Assembly: GCF_025319965.1 (NCBI RefSeq)
Contig: NZ_CP012549.1
Coordinates: 1,240,001 to 1,304,000, forward strand
DNA: 64,000 nucleotides
Source: Campylobacter sp. RM16187
GTDB lineage: Bacteria; Campylobacterota; Campylobacteria; Campylobacterales; Campylobacteraceae
Direction: 5' to 3'
Shown: positions 55,152 through 63,679 of the stretch, one piece after another
Numbering within the stretch: the first letter of the stretch is position 1
Layout of the letters: each line of letters begins with the position of its first letter
Made by a program: the position numbers and the translations under genes
Notes under the pieces: model-generated
Database searches by the model: none
Seen by the model: the letters and a program-made list of their open reading frames with translations, nothing else
What the model was told of the DNA's origin: nothing

Positions 55152-57316
55152 TGCTGGATGCAAATTTAAGCTATTTTTTGGAAAAAGCCGGACAGTTCGC
55201 ATACTCAAATTCGCATGAATATTTAACAAGTGAGCATATATTATTTGTGTTAATCAACCTAAATGAAGAGAGTAGAGACATGCTCGCTAGTGCAGGACTT
55301 AGAGATATTGAAGGATTAAGAAACGATCTTAAAAACTATCTTGCACAAAATAACGAACAAGTTACACAAAACAAACAACCTAAAATGACACTGTTGCTTG
55401 AGCAAATTTTTAAAGAACTTACAGATGAAACAAAGGCTCAGAATAAAAATATAGGAATTAGAGAGCTTTTGTATAAAATTGCGGTCAGCAAAGATAGCTT
55501 TTGCTCACAAATTTTAGATTTTTATGGGGTAGACGCACAAAAGATAAAAGAGGAAACAACGGCTGACAGCGATAAGTTTGAAAATTTAAGTAAATTTGCA
55601 ATAAATCTAACAGTTCTTGCAAAAGAGGGAAAGATTGATCCTATTATAGGCAGGATCAATGAGCTAGAAAGGCTTATGCAGACCCTAAGTCGCCGCAAGA
55701 AAAATAATCCTTTATTAGTCGGTGAGGCCGGAGTAGGAAAAACCGCAATAGTAGAAGGATTGGCCCTAAAAATTTCTCAAGATAAAGTGCCAGATAAACT
55801 CAAAGGGTCTCAAATTTTCGCCCTTGATATAGGAGCTATGATAGCTGGCACAAAATATCGCGGTGATTTTGAAAAACGACTAAAAGATGTCATAGATGAG
55901 GCTAGCAATCACGAAAATGCAGTACTTTTCATAGATGAGATTCATACAATAATAGGAGCAGGTGCTACAAGCGGCGGAAGTCTTGATATGTCAAATTTAC
56001 TAAAACCAGCCCTTGCCAACGGCTCACTTAGATGTATAGGCGCAACTACATATACTGAGTATAGAAATTTTTTTGAAAAGGAGAAGGCTCTATCAAGACG
56101 CTTTGCCAAAATAGACGTGGAGGAGCCAAGCATAGAGGATAGCGTTGAAATTTTAAAAGGGCTTCGCACCAAATACGAGAAATTTCACAACGTTAAGTAT
56201 AGTGACGAGATTTTAAAACTAAGTGTAGAGCTAGCTAAAAAATATATCAATGATCGATTTTTGCCAGATAGTGCGATAGACCTTATAGATGAGGTTGGAG
56301 CAAGGTTGGCATTAAAAGAGAAAAAAAATGTAAAAGTTAAAAAAAGCGATATAAGCGAAGTTTTAAGCAAGATTGCAAATATTCCTAATACAACCGATGT
56401 AAAGACTAATGACATTTCATTTTTAAAAGATCTTGAAAAGAATTTAAAATCTGAAATTTTCGGACAAGACGATGCCGTTAAAACTCTAGCCGATGCGATA
56501 AAGCGCTCGTATGCAGGACTTAAAAATCCTACTTCACCTATAGGCGTATTTTTATTTACAGGCTCAAGTGGTGTAGGTAAAAGCGAGCTGGCAATATCGC
56601 TGGCTAGAAATTTAAACATCAATTTTGAGCGCTTTGATATGAGTGAATACATGGAAAAACACAGCGTCTCAAGGCTTATCGGAGCGCCTCCCGGATATGT
56701 GGGCTTTGAAGGCGGAGGTATGCTTACAAATTCGATCAAAAAGCACCCTTATAGCGTAATTTTGTTTGACGAGATCGAAAAGGCAAACGACGAGCTTGTA
56801 AATGTCTTTTTACAAATTTTTGATAGCGCAAGCCTAACTGATAACACCGGCGCAAAGAGTGATTTTAGAAATACTATCATAATTATGACTTCAAATTTAG
56901 GTTCAAAAGAGGCTCCAAAAATGGGCTTTAGCAAAGATGAAAGCAGTCGAAGCGATAGTGCTGTTAAAAATTTCTTTAGTCCAGAATTTAGAAATAGAAT
57001 CGATGCGGTAGTTCATTTTAACGATCTTAACGAAGATATTTTAGCTCGAATAACTCAAAAAATAATAGACGAATTAAACTTCAACCTAAAAGAGAAAAAA
57101 GTTATAATCAAAGCCGATACAAAAGCTAAAGAATATCTTTACAAAAAAGGCTATAGCAACGAATTTGGAGCTAGAAATTTAAAACGCATAATACAAGATG
57201 AAATTTCAACTAAAATTAGTGATGAAATTTTATTCGGAACTCTTAAAACTGGAGGGGTAGTCAATATCGGCATAAAAGATGGCAAACTGGCGTTTAAATT
57301 TGAAAAAGCGCAATAG
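55151..57316 (+). CDS. clpA: ATP-dependent Clp protease ATP-binding subunit ClpA
   Basis: Hexameric AAA+ unfoldase that feeds ClpP. 721 aa from ATG 55151 after GAGGAG; a GTG one codon earlier would add one residue. N-domain (~1-140), D1 with Walker A GEAGVGKT (near 195) and Walker B LFIDEIH, D2 with GSSGVGKSE (near 475) and ILFDEIEKA. The IGF/L-type ClpP-binding loop appears as IGAPPGYVGFEGGG region and following. No middle coiled coil is present, which separates it from ClpB. It overlaps the clpS stop. Confidence 0.95.
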   Translation: MLDANLSYFLEKAGQFAYSNSHEYLTSEHILFVLINLNEESRDMLASAGLRDIEGLRNDLKNYLAQNNEQVTQNKQPKMTLLLEQIFKELTDETKAQNKNIGIRELLYKIAVSKDSFCSQILDFYGVDAQKIKEETTADSDKFENLSKFAINLTVLAKEGKIDPIIGRINELERLMQTLSRRKKNNPLLVGEAGVGKTAIVEGLALKISQDKVPDKLKGSQIFALDIGAMIAGTKYRGDFEKRLKDVIDEASNHENAVLFIDEIHTIIGAGATSGGSLDMSNLLKPALANGSLRCIGATTYTEYRNFFEKEKALSRRFAKIDVEEPSIEDSVEILKGLRTKYEKFHNVKYSDEILKLSVELAKKYINDRFLPDSAIDLIDEVGARLALKEKKNVKVKKSDISEVLSKIANIPNTTDVKTNDISFLKDLEKNLKSEIFGQDDAVKTLADAIKRSYAGLKNPTSPIGVFLFTGSSGVGKSELAISLARNLNINFERFDMSEYMEKHSVSRLIGAPPGYVGFEGGGMLTNSIKKHPYSVILFDEIEKANDELVNVFLQIFDSASLTDNTGAKSDFRNTIIIMTSNLGSKEAPKMGFSKDESSRSDSAVKNFFSPEFRNRIDAVVHFNDLNEDILARITQKIIDELNFNLKEKKVIIKADTKAKEYLYKKGYSNEFGARNLKRIIQDEISTKISDEILFGTLKTGGVVNIGIKDGKLAFKFEKAQ

Positions 57317-57340
57317 ATAATTTAGCCTGGCGGGATAAAG

Positions 57341-58021
57341 TTGCAAAATAGTTTTAAAAGAATTTATCACTTCCCAAACACCCACCTAGCTCCTGCGAAT
57401 TCGCCTCTTTGTATGGGTGGCGATTTAAGCGTGGAAGCCTTAACTCAAGCATACGAAAAAGGAATTTTTCCTTGGTTTTTACCACACGAGCCAATTTATT
57501 GGTGGTGTCCGGATCCTCGCGCAGTTTTACTTCCAAAAGAAGTTAGAATCCAAAAAAGCATAAAATCATCTCTCAAAAAATTTAGCGTTAAATTTGACCA
57601 TGATTTTGCAGGATTTTTAAAAATTTGTAAAAAAGAGCGAGCCAACAAAGAAGATACTTGGCTAAGTGATACCATCGTAGAAGCCTATACGGCGATGTTT
57701 GAAGCAGGATTTGCTCATAGTGTAGAAGTTTACGAGGATGAAAAAATTATCGGCGGACTTTACGGACTCATATTCGGCAAAGTTTTTTGTGGAGAGAGTA
57801 TGATAAGTCTAAAAACAGGCGCTTCAAAAGTAGCCCTTATAAGGCTTTGCGAAGTTTTGGCAAAATTTGATTTTTTAATAGATTGTCAGGTTATGAATGA
57901 TCATCTTAAATTTATGGGTGCTGTTACTATGCCAAGAGATGAATTTTTAGATAAATTTGAAATATTAAAAAATAATGATTCTGGATTTAAAAACTTCAAA
58001 GACTTAGAGAAATTTTTATAA
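57341..58021 (+). CDS. aat: Leucyl/phenylalanyl-tRNA--protein transferase
   Basis: Adds Leu or Phe to proteins starting with Arg or Lys, creating N-degrons for ClpS-ClpA. A 226-aa protein with the motifs FPNTHLAPANSPLCMGGDLS near the start, EPIYWWCPDPRAVL (near 50), GESMIS (near 140) and LIDCQVMNDHL (near 190). Start is TTG at 57341 behind GGCGGGATAAAG. It sits 24 bases after clpA, giving a complete three-gene N-degron unit. Confidence 0.94.
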   Translation: MQNSFKRIYHFPNTHLAPANSPLCMGGDLSVEALTQAYEKGIFPWFLPHEPIYWWCPDPRAVLLPKEVRIQKSIKSSLKKFSVKFDHDFAGFLKICKKERANKEDTWLSDTIVEAYTAMFEAGFAHSVEVYEDEKIIGGLYGLIFGKVFCGESMISLKTGASKVALIRLCEVLAKFDFLIDCQVMNDHLKFMGAVTMPRDEFLDKFEILKNNDSGFKNFKDLEKFL

Positions 58022-58025
58022 TTTT

Positions 58026-58042
58026 AGGAACAATATTTGCTT
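58026..58042 (+). promoter_or_regulatory. Sigma54 promoter of the flgB operon
   Basis: GGAACAATATTTGCTT, with GG (58027-58028) and GC (58039-58040) exactly ten bases apart, the sigma54 -24/-12 rule. Transcription would begin near 58052, 25 bases before the flgB ATG. Rod and hook genes in Campylobacter are controlled by RpoN and FlgR, which fits. Confidence 0.8.
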
Positions 58043-58076
58043 ATATCTATAGTGAATTTTAAATAAAAGGCTAAAG

Positions 58077-58514
58077 ATGTTTGCAGGAATTTCAAGCTCT
58101 AAATCAAAACAACTGGTAGAAAGCGCACTGGCTAGCAGAAATTTGCGCCAGCAGCTTATATCAAGCAACATCGCAAACATCGATACGCCGTTTTATAAAT
58201 CACGCGATATCGCATTTGAAAGAGCGCTTAGCGAAAGAGCTGCTGAAATTTACGGCAAAAAAGAGACTAAAGAGCTTGAGTTTGCCCAAACTGACGCGTC
58301 TCACCTGCCAAAGGTAAATTTTCCTGACTCAAAACTAGCTACGATCTTTCTTCGTGACGGACACATGGCTAGAAACGACGGAAATACCGTTGATCTTGAC
58401 GTAGAGACAACCGAGCTTAGCAAAAATGCGATCATGATAACTGCGCTTGATAACGCAATGAAGCGCGATAGCGCGAACTTTAAAAGCGTGATTGAAGCAA
58501 GTAGCAAGATTTAA
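58077..58514 (+). CDS. flgB: Flagellar basal-body rod protein FlgB
   Basis: Proximal rod subunit of the flagellum, exported by the flagellar type III system. A 145-aa protein with the rod/hook N-terminal motif RQQLISSNIANIDTPFYKSRDIAFE. The C-terminal coiled-coil helix ends the protein (LDNAMKRDSANFKSVIEASSKI). ATG lies behind AAAAGG and a sigma54 promoter. flgC follows 11 bases later. Confidence 0.96.
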   Translation: MFAGISSSKSKQLVESALASRNLRQQLISSNIANIDTPFYKSRDIAFERALSERAAEIYGKKETKELEFAQTDASHLPKVNFPDSKLATIFLRDGHMARNDGNTVDLDVETTELSKNAIMITALDNAMKRDSANFKSVIEASSKI

Positions 58515-58525
58515 AGGAAATTAAG

Positions 58526-59020
58526 ATGAGTTATTTAAGCGATTTTGATATAAGCGGATACGGACTAAGCGCACAGAGATTTAGAATGAACGTAATTAGC
58601 TCAAACATAGCTAATGCAAACACGACTAGAACAGCAGAAGGCGGACCGTATCGCAGGCGCGAAGTGATATTTAAAGCAGTTGATTTCGATAGCACGCTAA
58701 ATGAGCAAATCGCAAAAAAAACGAACATGCTTGAGTATGAAAACCCGCTTGATGATAGCTTTTGGCAAAAAGACGCAAAACCTGCTATAATGAGTGTCGT
58801 AGTTGATAAAGTGGTGCGCGACGATAAGGATTTTAAACTAAAATACGATCCAAGCCACCCTGATGCTAATGCCAAAGGATATGTCGCATATCCAAATATA
58901 AATCCGGTCGTCGAAATGGCTGATCTGATCGAGGCTACAAGAGCCTATCAGGCAAACGTCTCTGCATTTCAAAGCGCAAAGACGATCGCCCAAAGTGCGA
59001 TAGAACTATTAAGAGGTTAA
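58526..59020 (+). CDS. flgC: Flagellar basal-body rod protein FlgC
   Basis: Proximal rod protein. A 164-aa protein: N-terminal motif YGLSAQRFRMNVISSNIANANTTRT, the D1 insertion, and the C-terminal motif NPVVEMADLIEATRAYQANVSAFQSAKT. It lies between flgB and fliE with short gaps, in the order found across flagellated bacteria. Confidence 0.97.
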   Translation: MSYLSDFDISGYGLSAQRFRMNVISSNIANANTTRTAEGGPYRRREVIFKAVDFDSTLNEQIAKKTNMLEYENPLDDSFWQKDAKPAIMSVVVDKVVRDDKDFKLKYDPSHPDANAKGYVAYPNINPVVEMADLIEATRAYQANVSAFQSAKTIAQSAIELLRG

Positions 59021-59025
59021 TAAAA

Positions 59026-59322
59026 ATGACAAATATCGATAAAATCGGCTCTGTTGCTTCGCCATTTAAAAAAGAAAATGCAAATTTAACTCAAAAAAGC
59101 CAAAATGAATTTGCAGCCATGCTTGATAACTCGCTTAAAGAACTAAACGAAGTGCAAGTAAATGCCGATAAAGCAATCGCCGATCTAGCAACAGGCGAAG
59201 TAAAAGACCTTCATCAAGCCGCAATCGCCATAGGCAAGGCGGAAACCAGCATGAAACTAATGCTTGAAATTCGCAACAAAGCGCTAAGCGCGTACAAAGA
59301 GATATCAAGGACACAAATTTAG
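59026..59322 (+). CDS. fliE: Flagellar hook-basal body complex protein FliE
   Basis: Joins the MS-ring to the rod. A 98-aa protein with FAAMLDNSLKELNEVQVNADKAI and the C-terminal motif DLHQAAIAIGKAETSMKLMLEIRNKALSAYKEI. It lies five bases after flgC and six bases before ftsI. Confidence 0.96.
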   Translation: MTNIDKIGSVASPFKKENANLTQKSQNEFAAMLDNSLKELNEVQVNADKAIADLATGEVKDLHQAAIAIGKAETSMKLMLEIRNKALSAYKEISRTQI

Positions 59323-59328
59323 CCTTAA

Positions 59329-61140
59329 ATGAATTCCAAAAAATCAAAAATTTTAATTTTATTTTCACTAATTGTATTTGGGATATCTATATTTTTAGCA
59401 GTTATCTTTTATAGAGCAAACATCGAAAGACGCTTGCCAAAGCTTGAAACAAGCGAAGTAAATACCGCACTTCGCGGCAATATAGTCACAAAAGACGGAT
59501 TTAGCGTCGCAAGTAGCCAAAAACTATATAAAGCTATGGTAGACACAAGAAATATCGATCCTGATAAGAAAGATATGTTTATCAAACTTTATTCTTTATA
59601 TAGCGGCGACAATCCAAAAAGAGTTAAAAAGATACTAGACGGAGCAAAAGGCATCGTAACATTGTCTTATAAGATTGATGCCAAAGGTGCCGCTTACTTA
59701 AAAGAATTAACCAGAAAACTATATAGAAAAAAAATTTTTATCCCTTATGAAGATCCAAATACCGGCGTTGCCAGTCTAAGAGGTATGAGCATAGTCGAAA
59801 GCGGGGAAAATAGACAATATATTTCAAAAGATTCTTTAACTCCAGTTATCGGATACGTTAAAAAAGTAGAAAAAGATAACATTACAAAGGTTGAAGGCGT
59901 AAAAGGGGTTGAAAAATCCTATGAATACTACATCTCAGCTATTCAAGATGCAAAACTTATAGGACCAAAAGATATAGGCAATAATATAATTTTGACAAGC
60001 GATTCAAATCTGGCAAATAGAGTCGATGGATACGATACGATCTTAAGCATATCGCTTAAATTCCAAACAATGCTTGAAAAGATCATTGACGAGAAAAAGG
60101 AATTTCTAAACGCAAAAGAGATAATAGTAGGCGTTATGGATTCAAAAACAGGAGAGATGCTAGCACTTGCCACAACCTCAAGATATGACCCGTCAAATAT
60201 CAGAAAGCAAGATTATAAGGCACTAAATTCAAGCGCTACGGAATACGCATACGAGGCTGGTTCTGTTTTTAAGCCTTTTATGTTCTCAGTTTTACTAGCC
60301 AATAATAAAATAAATCCCTTAGAAATGATAAACACATATAACGGAAAATACCAACTAGGAAAACGAATAATAAGAGATACTCATCCGGAAGCCTATATGA
60401 CAGCGGAAGATATTATAGTGCATTCTTCAAACATAGGTATGATTCAGATCGCTCAAAGGCTTGACGGGCATCAAATTTACTCGGGACTTTTAAAATTTGG
60501 CTTCACTCAAAAGACTGGAATCGATATGCCGTATGAGCAGGTAGGGAATATGCCTCCTATAGTCAAGATGAATTCGCAAATTTATAAGGCTACAATTAGC
60601 TACGGTTACGGTCTTCAGGCAACTTTTATACAGCTTTTAAAAGCCTATAATGTATTTAATAATAAAGGTATTATGGTAACACCAAAAGTCGTTAGCTCAC
60701 TTTATAAAAACGGTAAATTTTATATTGTTAATAAGCCCGAACCGGTAGAAGTTTTAACACAAGATGTGGCAAAAAGGATGAAGAGAATCCTAATAAAGGC
60801 CGTTGAAAACGGAACAGGGAAAAAGACAAAAACTGCCGGACTTGAAATAGGCGGCAAAACCGGAACGGCACATATCGCATCAAAAGATGGCGGATACGCC
60901 AATAACTACAACGGATCTTTTTTCGGTTTTGTTAATGATTCGGAAGGAAACAGCTACACCATAGGAGTGCTAGCTAGAGAACCTAAAAAACCATACTACT
61001 ACTTTGGTGCTCAAAGCGCACTTCCAGTATTCAAACAAACCGTTGATCTAATGGTGGATGAAGGATTTTTAAAGCCTAGCGATATAAACAGAACCAACGA
61101 AAATATCGTAAAGTCCGCCACTCAAAAACAAAAATTATAA
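59329..61140 (+). CDS. ftsI: Peptidoglycan D,D-transpeptidase FtsI (PBP3-type)
   Basis: Class B penicillin-binding protein that cross-links septal peptidoglycan. 603 aa: a cytoplasmic tail and one helix (~9-29), the pedestal domain with RGNIVTKDG (near 49-57), and the transpeptidase with SxxK as AGSVFKPF (near 312), SxN as HSSNIG and KTG as GGKTGTA (near 511). It lacks a PASTA domain. The start is only six bases after fliE, so the flagellar sigma54 promoter may drive it. Its stop overlaps the convergent 61135 gene by six bases (TTATAA). Confidence 0.92.
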   Translation: MNSKKSKILILFSLIVFGISIFLAVIFYRANIERRLPKLETSEVNTALRGNIVTKDGFSVASSQKLYKAMVDTRNIDPDKKDMFIKLYSLYSGDNPKRVKKILDGAKGIVTLSYKIDAKGAAYLKELTRKLYRKKIFIPYEDPNTGVASLRGMSIVESGENRQYISKDSLTPVIGYVKKVEKDNITKVEGVKGVEKSYEYYISAIQDAKLIGPKDIGNNIILTSDSNLANRVDGYDTILSISLKFQTMLEKIIDEKKEFLNAKEIIVGVMDSKTGEMLALATTSRYDPSNIRKQDYKALNSSATEYAYEAGSVFKPFMFSVLLANNKINPLEMINTYNGKYQLGKRIIRDTHPEAYMTAEDIIVHSSNIGMIQIAQRLDGHQIYSGLLKFGFTQKTGIDMPYEQVGNMPPIVKMNSQIYKATISYGYGLQATFIQLLKAYNVFNNKGIMVTPKVVSSLYKNGKFYIVNKPEPVEVLTQDVAKRMKRILIKAVENGTGKKTKTAGLEIGGKTGTAHIASKDGGYANNYNGSFFGFVNDSEGNSYTIGVLAREPKKPYYYFGAQSALPVFKQTVDLMVDEGFLKPSDINRTNENIVKSATQKQKL

Positions 61141-61617
61141 TTTTTGCAGGATAGAGCTAAGAGGAGAACCGTTTTGGCTAGCCGATGATAATCTTTGTTG
61201 TTTTTGCAATAAAGAGTTATTTTGTAAACTTGCCAGCAGATCCTTTTTAAACTGCTCTAATAGATCTTCAAGTATATTTTTTAGTTCTAAAATTTCATCT
61301 TTGCCTTTATTTTTTAAGCCCTCTTCATCAAGCCCCAAGGTCTTTATCAGTTCCTCTTTTTTAGCAGCTATTTTCTCTTCGATTTTTGATTGATTTAATT
61401 GACTTAAAAATGCCGTAGCGCCTAGATTTATCAAATTTTGTTTAAATTTGTCTAAATCCATACTGATTTTTGAATTTATATTGTCAAAATTTGAGTTGGT
61501 ATCTTTTAAATACTTTTCAAAATCATCATTATGACTTGATGAACTTTTGGCTAAATTTAAACCTTTTGCTAAATTTTTTAAAGATAAAAGATATGAATCT
61601 ATATTTTTAGACTCCAT
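61135..61617 (-). CDS. Hypothetical protein with sigma54-type promoter, possible flagella-linked
   Basis: A 160-aa soluble protein, mostly helical, Lys/Leu/Ser-rich, without signal, helix span or known domain. The N-terminal ~40 residues are Ser/Asn-rich and polar, the centre (~60-130) looks like helices with heptads (KIEEKIAAKKEELIKTLG, EILELKNILEDLLEQFKKDLL), and the tail is Gln/Ser-rich. ATG 61617 follows AAGGAAAG. The GG-N10-GC element upstream and position beside flgBC-fliE suggest a motility role, perhaps a substrate or chaperone of the flagellar export system. I do not recognise a family. Confidence 0.75.
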   Translation of the reverse strand: MESKNIDSYLLSLKNLAKGLNLAKSSSSHNDDFEKYLKDTNSNFDNINSKISMDLDKFKQNLINLGATAFLSQLNQSKIEEKIAAKKEELIKTLGLDEEGLKNKGKDEILELKNILEDLLEQFKKDLLASLQNNSLLQKQQRLSSASQNGSPLSSILQKL

Positions 61618-61649
61618 TTACTTTCCTTATAAATAATTTTATAAAGGGA

Positions 61650-61665
61650 AAGCAAATTTTATTCC
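61650..61665 (-). promoter_or_regulatory. Sigma54 promoter of the unknown gene at 61135
   Basis: On the minus strand GGAATAAAATTTGCTT, nearly identical to the flgB element, with GG (61665-61664) and GC (61653-61652) ten bases apart. The start point would be near 61640, 23 bases before the ATG. It lies in the 57-base gap downstream of hemH. Confidence 0.7.
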
Positions 61666-61674
61666 GTTTAAGTT

Positions 61675-62631
61675 CTAATTTGCAGTGTTGTTGTTTATAT
61701 AACTTAAGCCGGTTTGAAATATAAATTTAGCAAATTCTTCACTGTCATTAAGACAAGGAACTACGTCGTAATACTCAAATTTAAGCTCATTGGCAACATC
61801 TCTATACTCTTTTACGAGCTCAAAAACAGTCTCTGAGTTGTCGATGCAAAACGATATGGGATAAATTAAAGCCTTTTTGTTTTTAATACCTGCTAAGGTA
61901 TCACCCAAAGAAGGTTCCAGCCATTTTACCGGTCCGAGTCTTGATTGATAAGCCAATCGAATATCTGCAAATTTCATATCTTCATTGATTAAATTTGAGA
62001 GTATTTCTACATGAGATCTTATATGTTTTTCATAAAGATCACCATTATCTATTGTTTTTTGCGGAAGAGAGTGAGCTGAAAATATCAAGGTAATATCATC
62101 AGTTTTTATATTTCTTACACTATTTCTTACACTATTTAAAACTGCATCATTATATGTTTGATTTTCAAAAAATGGCTCCACAATTTTTACTTTTGACTTC
62201 AAATTAAGCTCATTAAACGCCAAATTAAAATCATCTATACTCGATGAAATGGTTGTCACAGAGTGATGAGGATATAGTGGAAAAACTACAATTTCATCAA
62301 AATTTTCATATTTTTTTAACACTTCTTTGGCAAATGGAGGCGTGTAGTTCATCGCAAAATCAACCGCATCAAACTCACTGCTTAAATTTGAAATTTTAGA
62401 GCATAAACTAGCTGTTATTTCACAAAGAGGTGACTTGCCTCCGATTTGATTATAGTTGCTTTTAGCAGCCTTTAGTCGTCCTTTTGCGATCATAAAACCA
62501 ACGAATTTACGTAAAATTTTATTTTTGATACTAAGAATATACGGGTCATTAAACATATTTTTTAAAAAAACTTCAACCTCTTCTATATTGTTTGGGCCAC
62601 CCATATTTAATAGCAAAAGCAATCTTTTCAT
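61675..62631 (-). CDS. hemH: Ferrochelatase
   Basis: Inserts iron into protoporphyrin IX, the last step of heme synthesis. 318 aa from ATG 62631, which overlaps the upstream stop (ATGA). Motifs: LLNMGGPNNIEEVEVFLKNMF at the N-terminus, the active-site His in FSAHSLPQ (near 188), and the acidic Glu in NSETVFEL (near 272). No Fe-S cysteines at the C-terminus. Two upstream candidate Met codons (62637) are less likely. Confidence 0.95.
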   Translation of the reverse strand: MKRLLLLLNMGGPNNIEEVEVFLKNMFNDPYILSIKNKILRKFVGFMIAKGRLKAAKSNYNQIGGKSPLCEITASLCSKISNLSSEFDAVDFAMNYTPPFAKEVLKKYENFDEIVVFPLYPHHSVTTISSSIDDFNLAFNELNLKSKVKIVEPFFENQTYNDAVLNSVRNSVRNIKTDDITLIFSAHSLPQKTIDNGDLYEKHIRSHVEILSNLINEDMKFADIRLAYQSRLGPVKWLEPSLGDTLAGIKNKKALIYPISFCIDNSETVFELVKEYRDVANELKFEYYDVVPCLNDSEEFAKFIFQTGLSYINNNTAN

Positions 62632-63491
62632 ACGCATATTTCATATACCTTCAAAGCATCATCAAGCGATGCCAAATTATTAATTTTATTATTTTTACAA
62701 AGTTCAAAAAATTCTAAATGAGCCTTTTTAATAGGCGAAATATCACTATCTACTTTTAAATTTTGCTGTCCATAATCAGTGTATTTATTTAATTTCATTC
62801 CTATCAAATCTCCAAAATATATTCCGCTATTTGCCGAAACTTCGATTATAAACCGATCTATAGGATAATTTATGGAGTTATGTATACTCACTAAAGTTTG
62901 ATTTTTCATTTTCAGCTGACAAAGAGTATTTGTTGGATTCTTTTTATCCTCTTTATGAACTTCAAATTTAGAAAATTGCGCTATATCACTAGCCGCTACA
63001 AATCTTGCCAGATCAATATTTTGCAAGATTTCTAAATTTAAATTCCTGCTTGAACAAAAGCCTCTTGTAATATTTATCGAATAAATCTTCTCTTCTCTCT
63101 CAAGAGATTTTTTTAAAGATACTATCACAGGATTAAACCTATCAAAAAATCCAGCCACACTCATAACTCCACTTAGATTAGAGTAATATTTCATCTCATG
63201 AATTGCACCTGTATTTTTAGCTATAGGATGATGGATAAATATATGTTTACAGGTTTTCACACACTTTGAAAAAAGCTCAAGATACTGTATTCCATCTGTT
63301 ATTATAATAGCTTCCGGATCTGCGGATTCAAACAGCTCGTTTAGATCGCTATAAATTTTTATACGCCCAAAAGATTCGCTATTTTTTTGACAATACACAC
63401 CGACAAGATCAAATTCATCGGACCTTCTAAGTTCATTGCAATGAAACTTTCCGACATCATTAAACCCTATGATAGCAAGTCGTTTTTTCAT
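62628..63491 (-). CDS. Gfo/Idh/MocA-family oxidoreductase
   Basis: A 287-aa NAD(P)-dependent oxidoreductase. The Rossmann start is LAIIGFNDVGKFHCNEL, where the usual GxGxxG is reduced to GFNDVG. A family EKP-type Lys is not obvious: the position reads HHPIAKNTG (near 93), where the Lys may still serve. The C-terminal domain has the expected alpha/beta region (DRFNPVIVSLKKSL). Substrate is unknown. It overlaps hemH and probably shares its transcript, driven by TATAAT (minus, 63529-63524). Confidence 0.8.
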   Translation of the reverse strand: MKKRLAIIGFNDVGKFHCNELRRSDEFDLVGVYCQKNSESFGRIKIYSDLNELFESADPEAIIITDGIQYLELFSKCVKTCKHIFIHHPIAKNTGAIHEMKYYSNLSGVMSVAGFFDRFNPVIVSLKKSLEREEKIYSINITRGFCSSRNLNLEILQNIDLARFVAASDIAQFSKFEVHKEDKKNPTNTLCQLKMKNQTLVSIHNSINYPIDRFIIEVSANSGIYFGDLIGMKLNKYTDYGQQNLKVDSDISPIKKAHLEFFELCKNNKINNLASLDDALKVYEICV

Positions 63492-63523
63492 AAAATTTTT
63501 CCGAATTTATCTTTTTTATAGCG

Positions 63524-63529
63524 ATTATA
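63524..63529 (-). promoter_or_regulatory. Probable -10 of the oxidoreductase-hemH operon
   Basis: TATAAT on the minus strand in TGTATTATAATCGC, about 33 bases before the ATG at 63491. No clear Fur box was seen beside it. Confidence 0.45.
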
Positions 63530-63650
63530 ATACAAATTGGTAATTATATAATTAACTTACTTGAAAATTACAAAACACTCTCAATTTAATATTATAATTT
63601 TCCACACATTGCACAGTATACAGGTGTCTTAGAATTTATAATTTTTATGC

Positions 63651-63656
63651 TAAAAT
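63651..63656 (+). promoter_or_regulatory. Probable -10 of alaS
   Basis: TAAAAT in TTTTTATGCTAAAATCAG, with TG-type extension (TATGC) and T-run before it, 35 bases before the ATG at 63692. Confidence 0.4.
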
Positions 63657-63679
63657 CAGAACTATTTTATAAATTTTAA

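Noticed and set aside
56185-56739. Minus-strand ORF of 184 codons within clpA
   Set aside because: Antisense shadow of well-conserved ClpA motifs and without ribosome-binding site.
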